From assembly GCF_004138325.1 (NCBI RefSeq), contig NZ_SBLB01000007.1, positions 29,947 through 93,946 on the forward strand: 64,000 nucleotides of DNA. The letters run 5' to 3'. Made by a program: the position numbers and the translations under genes. This document shows, in pieces, positions 16,775-25,949 of this stretch (positions are counted from its first letter, which is position 1; the number at the start of each line of letters is the position of its first letter). The stretch comes from Spirosoma sordidisoli. GTDB taxonomy: Bacteria; Bacteroidota; Bacteroidia; Cytophagales; Spirosomataceae. The notes beneath the pieces are model-generated. The model worked only from the letters and a program-made list of their open reading frames with translations. It had not been told where the DNA came from and did not search any database.

Positions 16775-18328
16775 ATGGAAACGAATGTACGCGTCGAACA
16801 ACCACCCTTTCTTGAAAAAATTGCTGAATTAGTACTGGAGCGAATGCAGTTGGACGCGGGTCAGCCACCGCTCGATTTTCAGCGAAAACACCGATGGCAG
16901 TCCAGCATAAAGGAGCTCTACTACGGGGCTGAGCCGGAACCTGAGTTCTCAACAACCCGCCAGGATAGTATCGCCCTCTACGCGCTCGTTCATCGCCTGG
17001 TAGCGATATGGGACCAGCTCGGCGTTCCTGCCACCGGACCACAGCGACTGGAGGCTCTGGATGCGTTTTTCGACGTTCTGGAAAGCGAACTGCTTGCCAT
17101 GGAAAAACGCAATGCCGGTAAACGTATGCTGGTCAGAACGCGTAGTGGAACCCTGATGATCGGGGTCAGACCGCTCCTGGGAGACGTTCCGGCGGCTGAC
17201 GAGCGGATTCCGCTGGATGCCGGGCGCCTTTACCGGCGGGTGCATCTGATTACCAACGGAGTCATTGATCACGAACGGGATATCATTGATGGGGCGCTGT
17301 ATCCGCCCAGTATGCAGAAGCTGAACGGCACAGCGCCCGTTATCGGGCTGGCGGCTTTGTCAGGAGCCGCCAGGACCTATTTTAAAGCCACCAAACGATT
17401 GGGGAACGTAGGCATCGATACGCCCCAGATTGGTTTCCGATCGGTAGACGTAAGGCCGTCTGAGGCCTATACGGACGAGCTTCGTACCTGCATCGACTGG
17501 GCCATCGACGCCGGTGTTCATATCCTTTGTTTACCCGAGTTGTCGGTTTGTCTGAATGGGCGGCAGGTGCTGAAAGACTATCTGCTGGAGCGGGGTCAGA
17601 CTGAGGGGCTGGCCAGTTTATCGGTTATTATTGCCGGCAGCTTCCATATCGACAACGGAACCGACGGATCAGGGACGGATCAGGAGCCGGTTGCCCATAA
17701 CGAAGCCGCTGTCTGGCTTGTCGATCACTTTGGGGAGATTACGGAGTTTACCTATCGCAAACACGAACAGTTTAGTACGCCGGTCGATACAAAAGCCCCG
17801 CCCATACCCGGTCATGAAGCCATACAGGCCTACGCCAGCGAGCATGGGCTGCTCAACCACAAGGTCTATTACATCCGGGAGGATATCGCCAAGGATAACG
17901 GGTTGCTGCTGCTGAACCTTCCCATTGGGCTGGTCGGCGTTTTGATCTGCAAGGATTTTCTGACGCCCAGCTTCTATGCCAGATACAACGCTGTTGAGCC
18001 TGATTACCTGTTCATTGTCTCGATGAACAATAAGGGTGGTGAGTTTTTGCAGGAGTGGCGCAGAGGGGCAAAACGCTTCTCGCTCTCGGCTGGGTTTTAC
18101 GTGAATGCCACGCAGGTAGTTGCTGAAACGGATGACCAGACAGAAGTGATATTCTGGGGGTTGCCCAACGACCGCGAAAACCTGAAGAAACGGAAAAGCC
18201 AGGTATACTTCCGGCAACTCGACCAAACCGATAACCACCGGCAGGTGCTACCGCCTTCCGGTTTGGTACCCGTACAGCTCGATCTGAAGCCATTTTACTA
18301 CAACACAGCCCCTTTCAACCTGATTTGA
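16775..18328 (+). CDS. Nitrilase-superfamily (carbon-nitrogen hydrolase) domain protein
   Basis: A 517-aa protein. A carbon-nitrogen hydrolase core occupies about residues 220-460 and shows the Glu-Lys-Cys triad of the superfamily: Glu255 in LCLPELSV, Lys329 in TYRKHEQF and Cys392 in GVLICKDFL. The first 200 residues are an extra domain I do not recognise. METNVR at 16775 is chosen as start; an in-frame TTG 42 bp upstream is less likely. Its reaction (amidase, nitrilase or N-acyl transfer) is unknown. About 120 bp downstream lies a winged-helix/ACT-like protein gene, possibly a functional partner. Confidence 0.75.
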   Translation: METNVRVEQPPFLEKIAELVLERMQLDAGQPPLDFQRKHRWQSSIKELYYGAEPEPEFSTTRQDSIALYALVHRLVAIWDQLGVPATGPQRLEALDAFFDVLESELLAMEKRNAGKRMLVRTRSGTLMIGVRPLLGDVPAADERIPLDAGRLYRRVHLITNGVIDHERDIIDGALYPPSMQKLNGTAPVIGLAALSGAARTYFKATKRLGNVGIDTPQIGFRSVDVRPSEAYTDELRTCIDWAIDAGVHILCLPELSVCLNGRQVLKDYLLERGQTEGLASLSVIIAGSFHIDNGTDGSGTDQEPVAHNEAAVWLVDHFGEITEFTYRKHEQFSTPVDTKAPPIPGHEAIQAYASEHGLLNHKVYYIREDIAKDNGLLLLNLPIGLVGVLICKDFLTPSFYARYNAVEPDYLFIVSMNNKGGEFLQEWRRGAKRFSLSAGFYVNATQVVAETDDQTEVIFWGLPNDRENLKKRKSQVYFRQLDQTDNHRQVLPPSGLVPVQLDLKPFYYNTAPFNLI

Positions 18329-18406
18329 GTACTGACCGTTCAATAACTTAAACCTTATTGTCAAACGAAAATCAAATGAAAATAAACTCTGGCAAAACAT
18401 TTGCTC

Positions 18407-18414
18407 TACTTTTG
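18407..18414 (+). promoter_or_regulatory. Bacteroidota -7 promoter element
   Basis: TACTTTTG matches TAnnTTTG exactly and lies 38 bp before the start of the winged-helix/ACT-like gene. No clear -33 TTTG is seen at the usual distance. It suggests that gene can be transcribed apart from the nitrilase-like gene. Confidence 0.4.
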
Positions 18415-18452
18415 CGTGATTAATCCAGCCAGCATCCAATAGAACGAAACAT

Positions 18453-19436
18453 ATGACGCAACCGACAGCCAATGCGCTTCATGAGTCCATGTTACTGATG
18501 AAGCACACGCCGTCTGATATTGGGCGCGTTACAAACGCCCTATTCAAAGCCGACGACCGTGATCTGAAAGCCCTGCCCAGAGAGGCTTATCAGCATTATT
18601 TCGATGAAATTGGTATAGCACTGCTGAACTGGACGGCCCGGGGGCAATCGACCCAGGTGAACCATGTTTTGCAGACGCTGTCGCAGAGCCTGTTCCGCGA
18701 ACCCGACATGAAACGTCTGCCCGACATGACTATAAAGCAACGGGTTGGCTTACAACTGCGGGTGCTCTGTGCCCAGATGACGCTGTACCTTCAGGCCCAG
18801 ACTACCGGGAGTTATAACGCCATGCTGCTCGGATCCCGGAATGAGGTGTGCCGAACGGTACTGCGCGTGCTGTACGAGTCAATAGCCTATGGCGGATTCG
18901 GCTACGTGGCCTACGATTACCAGACCGTATGGCACGAAGTAAACCGGTTGCTGCCCGATGGGAAATCCACAACCGATAAAAATATTCATCATCACCTGCG
19001 CGAACTGGTCAAAAAAGGACTGGCCGTGGTTGACCAGTCGGGTGGCTCGGTACGCTACCGAATCTCCGAACGAGGGCTGGTAGAGGCCCGCTTTCATTTT
19101 GAGGGAGGAGAGCCAACCCCTCCTGAGCCGCGCCTGGCCGAAAAAACGAAGCTTGTTATCCGCATCGCCGAGCAGGACTACTCGATGGCCGAACTGGGTC
19201 GCCTGATCGAGAACCAGGGCGTAAAGATTCTCAGAAGCCATTTTGAACAAACCGATCGCGGTTTGTCACGATTGACGGTTGAACTCAATGACGCTGACGT
19301 TAACCGGGTCGTAAGGGTTCTTGAGCGGTTTGGTTATCAGATCGAGTCGGTAATGGGAGAAGGGGTGATCGGGCCGGTTGGCGTGGCCAAAGACGCCATG
19401 CTACCCGAATCTGCCCCGCGCTGGTTCGGACAGTAG
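18453..19436 (+). CDS. Winged-helix protein with C-terminal ACT-like domain, function unknown
   Basis: A 327-aa protein with no named family that I can recall. Residues 130-212 look like a winged helix: the recognition-helix region KNIHHHLRELVKKGLAVV is followed by a wing, GGSVRYRISERGLVEARF. Residues 233-303 have the beta-alpha-beta pattern of an ACT domain (KLVIRIAEQDYSMAELGRLI, then RLTVELNDADVNRVVRVLER), which usually binds a small ligand such as an amino acid. The first 125 residues are helical. A ligand-responsive regulator, perhaps of the nitrilase-like gene next door, is inference. Confidence 0.6.
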   Translation: MTQPTANALHESMLLMKHTPSDIGRVTNALFKADDRDLKALPREAYQHYFDEIGIALLNWTARGQSTQVNHVLQTLSQSLFREPDMKRLPDMTIKQRVGLQLRVLCAQMTLYLQAQTTGSYNAMLLGSRNEVCRTVLRVLYESIAYGGFGYVAYDYQTVWHEVNRLLPDGKSTTDKNIHHHLRELVKKGLAVVDQSGGSVRYRISERGLVEARFHFEGGEPTPPEPRLAEKTKLVIRIAEQDYSMAELGRLIENQGVKILRSHFEQTDRGLSRLTVELNDADVNRVVRVLERFGYQIESVMGEGVIGPVGVAKDAMLPESAPRWFGQ

Positions 19437-19556
19437 CCTTCCGAGAGCCCGGCGCTTCGGTTTATGGGATGGCTCGGATAAACTATGAACCAACTCGTAT
19501 AGTGGCTCGGCTGTTTCTTGATACATTTACCGTATCAATGTATAGCCCTCCTTTTC

Positions 19557-21746
19557 ATGCGAACGCTTTTTCTGCTCATCGTTGCCGGCCTGTCGGTAGC
19601 CGTTGCTCAACCCCAGACCGGCGAGGTTCATATTGCTGTCGAAACCCGAAAAACGGCCCTCGTTATCCGGGTCGATAAAGAGCAAAACCCAACCATCGTG
19701 CATCTGGGTCAGCGGCTGAGCCGACCCGACGAGTACGCCCGGATACCGAACAACGGCAAACGGGGCGAAGACTATACCGGCATCTATAACTCCGCTTATA
19801 CCCCCGCCGGTAGCCGCAACCTGCTCGAACCCGCCATTCAGGTGACCCACGCCGACGGCAACCCCTCGCTCGATCTGCGCTACCTGCGCCACGAAACCAA
19901 ACCGGCCGGCGACGGCATTGTGCTGACCACCGTATTCCTGAAAGATCCGCAGTACCCGTTCGAGGTGACGCTCTATTTCAAAGCGTACCAGAACGAAGAC
20001 GTAATTGAACAGTGGTCCAGCATCCGGCATACGGAAAAGAAAAGCGTAACGCTGCACAAATACGCGTCGGCCAACCTGTACATACCCGCTCAGCACTATT
20101 ACCTGACCCATTTCCACGGCGACTGGGCCAACGAGATGAACCCGTCTGAGGTGCCGCTGACCGAAGGCATCAAAGTGCTGGATACCAAGCTGGGCACCCG
20201 GGCCGATCTGTTTCAGCCGCCGTCGTTTCTGCTTTCGATGAACGAGCCGGCGCAGGAGGAGCAGGGCGAGGTGCTGGCCGGTACGCTGGCCTGGTCGGGT
20301 AACTACCAGCTGGCGTTCGAGGTCGACCCGCTGCATAACCTGCGCCTGACGGCCGGTATCAACCCCTACGCGTCGGCCTATACGCTGGCCCCCGGGCGGG
20401 AGTTCACGACACCCGCTTTTCTGTTCACCTACTCAACCACGGGCAAAGGAACCGCCAGCCGGAACCTGCACCGATGGGCCCGCAAACACCGCATTCCGCA
20501 GGGCGAAGGCAACCGGCTGACGCTCCTCAACAACTGGGAGGCTACCTATTTCGACTTCAACGAAGAGAAACTAACGGCCCTCTTCAAAGACGGCAAACGG
20601 CTGGGCGTCGATCTGTTTCTGCTCGACGATGGCTGGTTCGGCAACAAATACCCCCGTAACGACGACCGCGCGGGCCTGGGTGACTGGCAGGAGAACGTTA
20701 AAAAACTGCCGCATGGGCTGGGTCATCTGGTCAAAGAAGCCGAGAGCGCCGGGGTGAAATTCGGTATCTGGCTGGAGCCGGAAATGGTGAACCCCAAGAG
20801 TGAACTCTACGAAAAACATCCCGACTGGGTGCTGAAACTGCCCAACCGCCAGGAATACTACTTCCGGAACCAGCTCGTGCTGGACCTGACTAACCCCAAG
20901 GTGCAGGAGTTCGTGTACGGTGTCGTTGACGAGGTGATGACGAAGAACCCGACGCTGAGCTATATCAAGTGGGACTGCAACGCCGTCATCTACAACGCCT
21001 TTTCAGCCACCAACCCCAACCCGTCGCATCTGTACGTCGAATACGTACAGGGCTTATATAAGGTAATGGAGCGGCTTCGGACCAAATACCCGAAGCTACC
21101 CATGATGCTCTGCTCGGGCGGGGGCGGCCGGGTCGACTACGGGGCACTGAAGTACTTTACCGAGTTCTGGCCCAGCGACAATACCGACGGGCTGGAGCGG
21201 GTCTTCATCCAGTGGAACTACTCGTACTTTTTTCCGGCCATCGCCACCTGCAATCACGTAACGGACTGGGGTAAACAGCCGATCAAGTTCCGCACCGACG
21301 TAGCCATGATGGGCAAACTGGGCTATGACATTGTGGTGAGCAAGCTGGATGCGAATGAATTGCAGTTTAGTCAGGAAGCGCTCAAAACCTACGAACGCAT
21401 CAAAAACGTGATCTGGCAGGGCGATCAGTACCGGCTGGCGTCGCCCTACGCGGGCGATGTGGCCTCGCTGGTGTACGTAGCCGAAGCCCGCGACCGGGCG
21501 GTCTGGTTCTCCTACCTGACCAAAGACCGGTACAAAGCCGGCAGCGTGGCTCCGATTCGGCTCCAGGGCCTCGACCCAGCCCGGAACTATACGGTTCGGG
21601 AGCTGAACGTCTTCCCGGGTACCCGATCGGCCATCAACGATAAGCCCGCGGTCTACTCGGGCAATTACCTGATGACGATTGGATTCAACCCGAACGTCGA
21701 CAGCCGCCGAACCAGCGTCGTGCTGGAGCTGGCCGAAGCCCGGTAG
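19557..21746 (+). CDS. Alpha-galactosidase, glycoside hydrolase family 36
   Basis: A 729-aa secreted enzyme releasing terminal alpha-galactosyl residues. The signal peptide is MRTLFLLIVAGLSVAVAQ, which sets the start at 19557 rather than the in-frame ATG 39 bp upstream. The N-terminal beta-supersandwich domain precedes the barrel. The nucleophile is Asp in YIKWDCNAV, the acid/base is Asp in WPSDNTDGLERV, and LLDDGWFG marks the start of the barrel. The length is normal for bacterial GH36 enzymes. Raffinose- or melibiose-type plant oligosaccharides are likely substrates. It is followed 29 bp later by a flavoprotein gene that could oxidise released sugars or alditols. Confidence 0.9.
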   Translation: MRTLFLLIVAGLSVAVAQPQTGEVHIAVETRKTALVIRVDKEQNPTIVHLGQRLSRPDEYARIPNNGKRGEDYTGIYNSAYTPAGSRNLLEPAIQVTHADGNPSLDLRYLRHETKPAGDGIVLTTVFLKDPQYPFEVTLYFKAYQNEDVIEQWSSIRHTEKKSVTLHKYASANLYIPAQHYYLTHFHGDWANEMNPSEVPLTEGIKVLDTKLGTRADLFQPPSFLLSMNEPAQEEQGEVLAGTLAWSGNYQLAFEVDPLHNLRLTAGINPYASAYTLAPGREFTTPAFLFTYSTTGKGTASRNLHRWARKHRIPQGEGNRLTLLNNWEATYFDFNEEKLTALFKDGKRLGVDLFLLDDGWFGNKYPRNDDRAGLGDWQENVKKLPHGLGHLVKEAESAGVKFGIWLEPEMVNPKSELYEKHPDWVLKLPNRQEYYFRNQLVLDLTNPKVQEFVYGVVDEVMTKNPTLSYIKWDCNAVIYNAFSATNPNPSHLYVEYVQGLYKVMERLRTKYPKLPMMLCSGGGGRVDYGALKYFTEFWPSDNTDGLERVFIQWNYSYFFPAIATCNHVTDWGKQPIKFRTDVAMMGKLGYDIVVSKLDANELQFSQEALKTYERIKNVIWQGDQYRLASPYAGDVASLVYVAEARDRAVWFSYLTKDRYKAGSVAPIRLQGLDPARNYTVRELNVFPGTRSAINDKPAVYSGNYLMTIGFNPNVDSRRTSVVLELAEAR

Positions 21747-21775
21747 CGCTACCTCATTCCCTAACCCCTTGACCG

Positions 21776-23113
21776 ATGAAAAAGCGAACGTTTCTTAAAC
21801 TATCATCTGCGCTGCTGGCCACGCCAGCGCTATCGCCACTTATGCAGTTTACAACCAGGGATAAGCTAAAAAACTGGGCCGGCAACCTGGAATACAGTAC
21901 TGACCGGCTGCACCCGGCCCAATCGGTTGCGCAGGTGCAGGAGCTGGTCCGAAAATACCCGCAGTTGAAAGTGCTGGGGTCGCGCCACTGCTTCAACAAC
22001 ATTGCCGACAGCACGCACAATCTGGTATCGCTGGAGCCCATGAGCGAGGTCGTATCGCTCGATGCCAACGCGCGGACGGTAACCGTCGATGCCGCCATGC
22101 GCTACGGCCAGCTGGCGCCCTACCTGGACCGGCAGGGGTTTGCACTGCATAACCTGGCGTCGCTGCCGCATATTTCCATCGCGGGCGCTACCGCCACGGC
22201 TACCCACGGGTCGGGCGTAAAAAACGGCAATCTCTCCACGGCGGTGGCCGGGCTGGAGTTCGTGACGGCTGCGGGCGAGGTGCGAAGCCTGTCGCGCCAG
22301 ACAGACGGGGATGCCTTCCGGGCGGCCGTTGTTCACCTGGGCGGCCTCGGCGTGGTCACCAAAGTTACGCTCGACCTGCAGCCCACGTTTCAGATGCGGC
22401 AGTATGTGTTCGAGAACCTGCCCCTGGCGCAGATGGCCGACCATTTCGATACCATCATGTCGAGTGGCTACAGCGTCAGTCTCTTCACCGACTGGCAGAA
22501 AAAGCGGCTCAACGAGGTCTGGATCAAGCAACGGACCGACGAAAAAACACCGGACACCAATTTTTTCGGCGCCACGCTGGCTACGAAAAACCTGCACCCC
22601 ATTGCCGAAATTTCGGCCGAGAACTGTACGGAGCAGCTGGGCGTAGTGGGGCCGTGGTACGAACGGATGCCACACTTCCGGATGGGGTTCACGCCCAGCA
22701 GCGGCAAAGAGTTACAGTCGGAGTATTTCGTGCCCCGGCGCCAGGCCGTCGATGCGATTCTGGCGGTAGAACGGCTGCGCGATGCCATTAGCCCGCACCT
22801 GCTCATTTCGGAGTTACGCACCATTGACGCCGATGATTTATGGATGAGCCCGTGTTACAAACAGCCTTCGGTAGCCATTCACTTCACCTGGAAGCAGGAT
22901 TGGCCATCGGTTCGGAAGGTGCTGCCGATGATCGAGAGCGAGCTGGCTCCGTTCGGTGTCCGGCCGCACTGGGGTAAGCTGTTCTCTATAGCGCCTGCCA
23001 CGCTGGCGTCGCGCTACGAAAAAATGGCTGACTTCCGCCAGATGTTGCAGCAGTACGACCCGCAGGGCAAGTTCCGCAATGCGTTCCTGACCCAGAACAT
23101 CTACGGCGCATAA
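21776..23113 (+). CDS. FAD-linked alditol/aldonolactone oxidase-like protein
   Basis: A 445-aa flavoprotein. An N-terminal hydrophobic leader (KKRTFLKLSSALLATPALS) suggests export. The FAD-binding PCMH domain shows LGSRHCFNNIADS, where His is the usual attachment residue, and ISIAGATATATHGSG. The C-terminal half is of the D-arabinono-1,4-lactone oxidase type, ending in AFLTQNIYG. Relatives oxidise xylitol, sorbitol or aldonolactones with oxygen. It follows the GH36 gene closely, and joint use of plant sugars is plausible but inferred. Confidence 0.85.
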   Translation: MKKRTFLKLSSALLATPALSPLMQFTTRDKLKNWAGNLEYSTDRLHPAQSVAQVQELVRKYPQLKVLGSRHCFNNIADSTHNLVSLEPMSEVVSLDANARTVTVDAAMRYGQLAPYLDRQGFALHNLASLPHISIAGATATATHGSGVKNGNLSTAVAGLEFVTAAGEVRSLSRQTDGDAFRAAVVHLGGLGVVTKVTLDLQPTFQMRQYVFENLPLAQMADHFDTIMSSGYSVSLFTDWQKKRLNEVWIKQRTDEKTPDTNFFGATLATKNLHPIAEISAENCTEQLGVVGPWYERMPHFRMGFTPSSGKELQSEYFVPRRQAVDAILAVERLRDAISPHLLISELRTIDADDLWMSPCYKQPSVAIHFTWKQDWPSVRKVLPMIESELAPFGVRPHWGKLFSIAPATLASRYEKMADFRQMLQQYDPQGKFRNAFLTQNIYGA

Positions 23114-23406
23114 CGATGCTGCCTGGGCTGCGCCCCCTGCCACGGTATTCGTTCACCCGTCGCCGTGTCCTCACGGCGACCTGCCCGGATGGTTTGTTGC
23201 TGCCGCGGGGGTGGTCCGTGGGGACACAGACCACGGTGGGTGGGCGGGCGGATTGGAGTGACGACTGCGGGGCAACGGGTTGTGGACTATGTACTGACCG
23301 GGTGGGCCGAACGGCCTTGTCGTCGGGGTTTATCTCGAAAAATTCCTACATTTCCCGGAAACTCCGACCCGCGCGGGGTTACATCCAGACATCAACGCTT
23401 GTAGCT

Positions 23407-24204
23407 GTGCCTGCTGATCAACCTGAACTCCGAACCGTCGACGTGACCCGTTACGTGACGCCTTTGCGCGAAGGCGGCTCGCTGCCCGCCATTGTCGAGG
23501 CCGACGACGACTTCCTGTACGTACTGAAATTTCGTGGGGCGGGGCAGGGGGCCAAAGCCCTCATTGCCGAACTCATTGCCGGTGAACTGGCACGGCTGCT
23601 TGGCCTGCGTATCCCGGAAATCGTCTTTGCCACGCTCGACGAAGCCTTCGGGCGAACCGAACCCGACGAAGAAATACAGGACCTGCTCCGCGCCAGCGAA
23701 GGTCTCAACCTGGGGCTGCATTACCTCGCCGGTGCCATCACCTTCGACCCGCTCGTCACTACCGTCGATGCGCGGCTGGCCTCGCAGATCGTCTGGCTCG
23801 ACTGTTTCATCACCAACGTTGACCGCACGGTGCGGAATACCAACATGCTCATCTGGCATAAAGAACTCTGGCTGATCGATCATGGCGCGTCGCTGTATTT
23901 CCATCATAGCGGCCAGCCCTGGGACGAGCAGGCCCGCCGGCCGTTTGCGCCCATCAAAGACCACGTGCTGCTGTCCCGCGCCACCGAGCTGGAAGCCGTC
24001 GATGCCGAATTTCGCCAGCTGCTGACGCCCGACCGCATCCGGGCTATCGTAGCCCTCGTTCCCGACGCCTGGCTTACAGACGAGTCATCGACCGAGTCGG
24101 CCGACGAACGGCGGGCGGTGTACGCCAATTTTCTGGAAACCCGGCTGACCTATTCTCAAACCTTTGTCAACGCTGCGAATGATGCCAGAAAAGCACTTGT
24201 TTGA
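23407..24204 (+). CDS. HipA-like kinase family protein
   Basis: A 265-aa protein of the compact HipA-like group, a protein-kinase-like fold without HipA's N-terminal domain. AIVEADDDFLYVLKFRGAGQG holds the ATP-binding lysine (LKF). WLDCFITNVDRTVRNTNML carries the catalytic Asp and Asn (HRD-loop equivalent), and LWLIDHGASLYFH the metal-binding Asp. The start is uncertain: the open frame extends to 23116, but its first 95 residues look non-coding. GTG at 23407 or GTG at 23443 fits the family. The stop overlaps the start of a DUF3037 gene, a common pairing. Confidence 0.75.
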   Translation: MPADQPELRTVDVTRYVTPLREGGSLPAIVEADDDFLYVLKFRGAGQGAKALIAELIAGELARLLGLRIPEIVFATLDEAFGRTEPDEEIQDLLRASEGLNLGLHYLAGAITFDPLVTTVDARLASQIVWLDCFITNVDRTVRNTNMLIWHKELWLIDHGASLYFHHSGQPWDEQARRPFAPIKDHVLLSRATELEAVDAEFRQLLTPDRIRAIVALVPDAWLTDESSTESADERRAVYANFLETRLTYSQTFVNAANDARKALV

Positions 24205-24565
24205 GTATGCCGTAATCCGGGTGGTGCCCCGCGTTGAGCGCGAAGAGTTTTTGAATGTGGGCGTTATCCTGTACTGCTCGGCAAAAGGATTTCTGCAAAC
24301 GCGGTATACCGTGCCCGAAGAGCGGCTCCGGGCATTTTCGGTCGAGCTGGACCTGGCCGAGATTCAGGAGCGGCTCCGAACGTTTGAACGCATCTGCGCC
24401 GGCCGGAAAGAAGGCGGACTCATCGGTCAGCTGCCAACCGCAGCCCGGTTCCGGTGGCTGGCAGCCGCCCGCAGCACCGTTGTGCAGACCTCACCCGTTC
24501 ACCCCGGTTTATGCGCCAATCCCGCCGATACGCTGGCGCGCCTGTTTGCCCAGCTTGTTCTGTAA
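24179..24565 (+). CDS. DUF3037 family protein
   Basis: A 128-aa protein with the DUF3037 N-terminal pattern HLFEYAVIRVVPRVEREEF followed by LNVGVILYC. The function is unknown. It overlaps the HipA-like kinase gene by 26 bp, so the two are translationally linked; the same pairing recurs in other bacteria, suggesting the protein works with or is modified by the kinase. MMPEK at 24179 or MPEK at 24182 can start it. Confidence 0.8.
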   Translation: MMPEKHLFEYAVIRVVPRVEREEFLNVGVILYCSAKGFLQTRYTVPEERLRAFSVELDLAEIQERLRTFERICAGRKEGGLIGQLPTAARFRWLAAARSTVVQTSPVHPGLCANPADTLARLFAQLVL

Positions 24566-24582
24566 CCTGACATTTACCGCCT

Positions 24583-25878
24583 ATGCGACTATTTTTCCTG
24601 CTACTCGCTGCCTTGACCGTGCTCCGATCGACCCCCGGCTCGGGGCAGGCGCGAACCGATGCGCTGTTGACGCGCCTGTTTGCCGCTAACCCGCAGCCCG
24701 TTTTCCGGGAGGTGATCGACCATCCGGACCGGTACCGGCTCCAGATTATTTACACCCAGATCAACCGCAACAAAGCCAACGTACCGACCTTTACCAATTA
24801 CTACTACCGGGTCGACAGTACGGCTTATTTCAACCCGGCCTCGACGGTAAAACTGCCGCTGGCGCTGCTCTCGCTGGAGAAGCTGAACGCGCTGAAGCGG
24901 CCTGACCTGACCAAATATACGGCCATGCAGTTCGATAGCGCCTACAGCGGCCAAACCCGCCACTGGGTCGACCCCACGGCCGAGAGCGGGTATCCGTCGG
25001 TGGCGCATCTGATCAAGAAAGCGTTGCTGGTGAGCGAAAACGACCCCTACAGCCGTATGTACGAGTTTGTGGGGCAGCAGGCCATCAACCGGTCGCTGCA
25101 CGCCCGGGGCTACCTCGACACGCGCATTACGCACCGCTTTGTACGGATGACGCCCGAGCAGAACCGCCATACCAATCCGGTTCGGTTTCTGTCGGCCGAC
25201 GGCAAGACCATCTATACCCAACCGGCCGCCTACAACCCCGATCCCTTCGACGCCCGCCGGATCGACACCCTCGGGAGCGGGTACATGGTGCGTGACAGCC
25301 TGGTGCGGCAGCCGTTCGATTTTACGACCCGCAACAAGCTGCCGCTCGAAACCCTCCAGCGCCTGCTTCAGTCGGTTCTGTTTCCGGCGTCGGTGCCGCA
25401 GCCGCAGCGGTTCAACCTGACCGAATCTGATTACCGCTTCCTGTACCAGTACCTGTCGCAGTATCCGGGCGAGACCAACTACCCCAAGTACGATCCGAAG
25501 CAGTACTATGACAGTTACGTCAAGTTCTTCTTCATGGATAGCCTGCACCACCAGATGCCGCCGGGCGTTCGGGTGTTCAACAAAGTAGGGTGGGCCTATG
25601 GCTTTCTGACCGACGCGTCGTACGTGGTCGATTTCACCAATAAGGTCGAGTTTATGTTGTCGGCCACGATGTATGTGAACCGCGATGGTATCCTGAACGA
25701 CGACAAATACGAGTACGATACCGTTGGTAATCCGTTTCTGTACCAGCTGGGGCAGATCATCTATCGGTACGAACTGAACCGGAAACGGGCGCAAAAGCCC
25801 GATCTGAGCCGCTTTCGGGTCACCTACGAACGGCAGCAGGCCGATAGCCGACCGTTGGTGAAGGATGTTGACAACTGA
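24583..25878 (+). CDS. Secreted serine hydrolase of the class A beta-lactamase fold
   Basis: A 431-aa protein with an N-terminal signal (MRLFFLLLAALTVLRS). The catalytic SxxK tetrad is STVK at residues 87-90, and VSENDPYSRM provides the S-x-N-like second motif. It is longer than true class A enzymes, which have about 290 aa, and no typical KTG third motif was located, so hydrolysis of beta-lactams is not assured. A peptidoglycan-related or esterase role is possible. It begins 18 bp after the DUF3037 gene. Confidence 0.75.
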   Translation: MRLFFLLLAALTVLRSTPGSGQARTDALLTRLFAANPQPVFREVIDHPDRYRLQIIYTQINRNKANVPTFTNYYYRVDSTAYFNPASTVKLPLALLSLEKLNALKRPDLTKYTAMQFDSAYSGQTRHWVDPTAESGYPSVAHLIKKALLVSENDPYSRMYEFVGQQAINRSLHARGYLDTRITHRFVRMTPEQNRHTNPVRFLSADGKTIYTQPAAYNPDPFDARRIDTLGSGYMVRDSLVRQPFDFTTRNKLPLETLQRLLQSVLFPASVPQPQRFNLTESDYRFLYQYLSQYPGETNYPKYDPKQYYDSYVKFFFMDSLHHQMPPGVRVFNKVGWAYGFLTDASYVVDFTNKVEFMLSATMYVNRDGILNDDKYEYDTVGNPFLYQLGQIIYRYELNRKRAQKPDLSRFRVTYERQQADSRPLVKDVDN

Positions 25879-25902
25879 GGCATCAGGCGTCGGCAAACCG
25901 GT

Positions 25903-25910
25903 TATCTTTG
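25903..25910 (+). promoter_or_regulatory. Bacteroidota -7 promoter element
   Basis: TATCTTTG, an exact TAnnTTTG match, lies 40 bp before the amidohydrolase start at 25950. No TTTG is present at the normal -33 spacing. The element also argues against starting the gene at the upstream in-frame codon at 25908, which it would overlap. Confidence 0.45.
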
Positions 25911-25949
25911 GTCAATCGGGCGTACCGTTCATCCGCGTCCGTTACGTCC

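Noticed and set aside
23116-23406. N-terminal extension of the HipA-like kinase (97 residues)
   Set aside because: The translation lacks similarity to the family and looks like random intergenic sequence; a promoter-like TACATTTC lies inside it.
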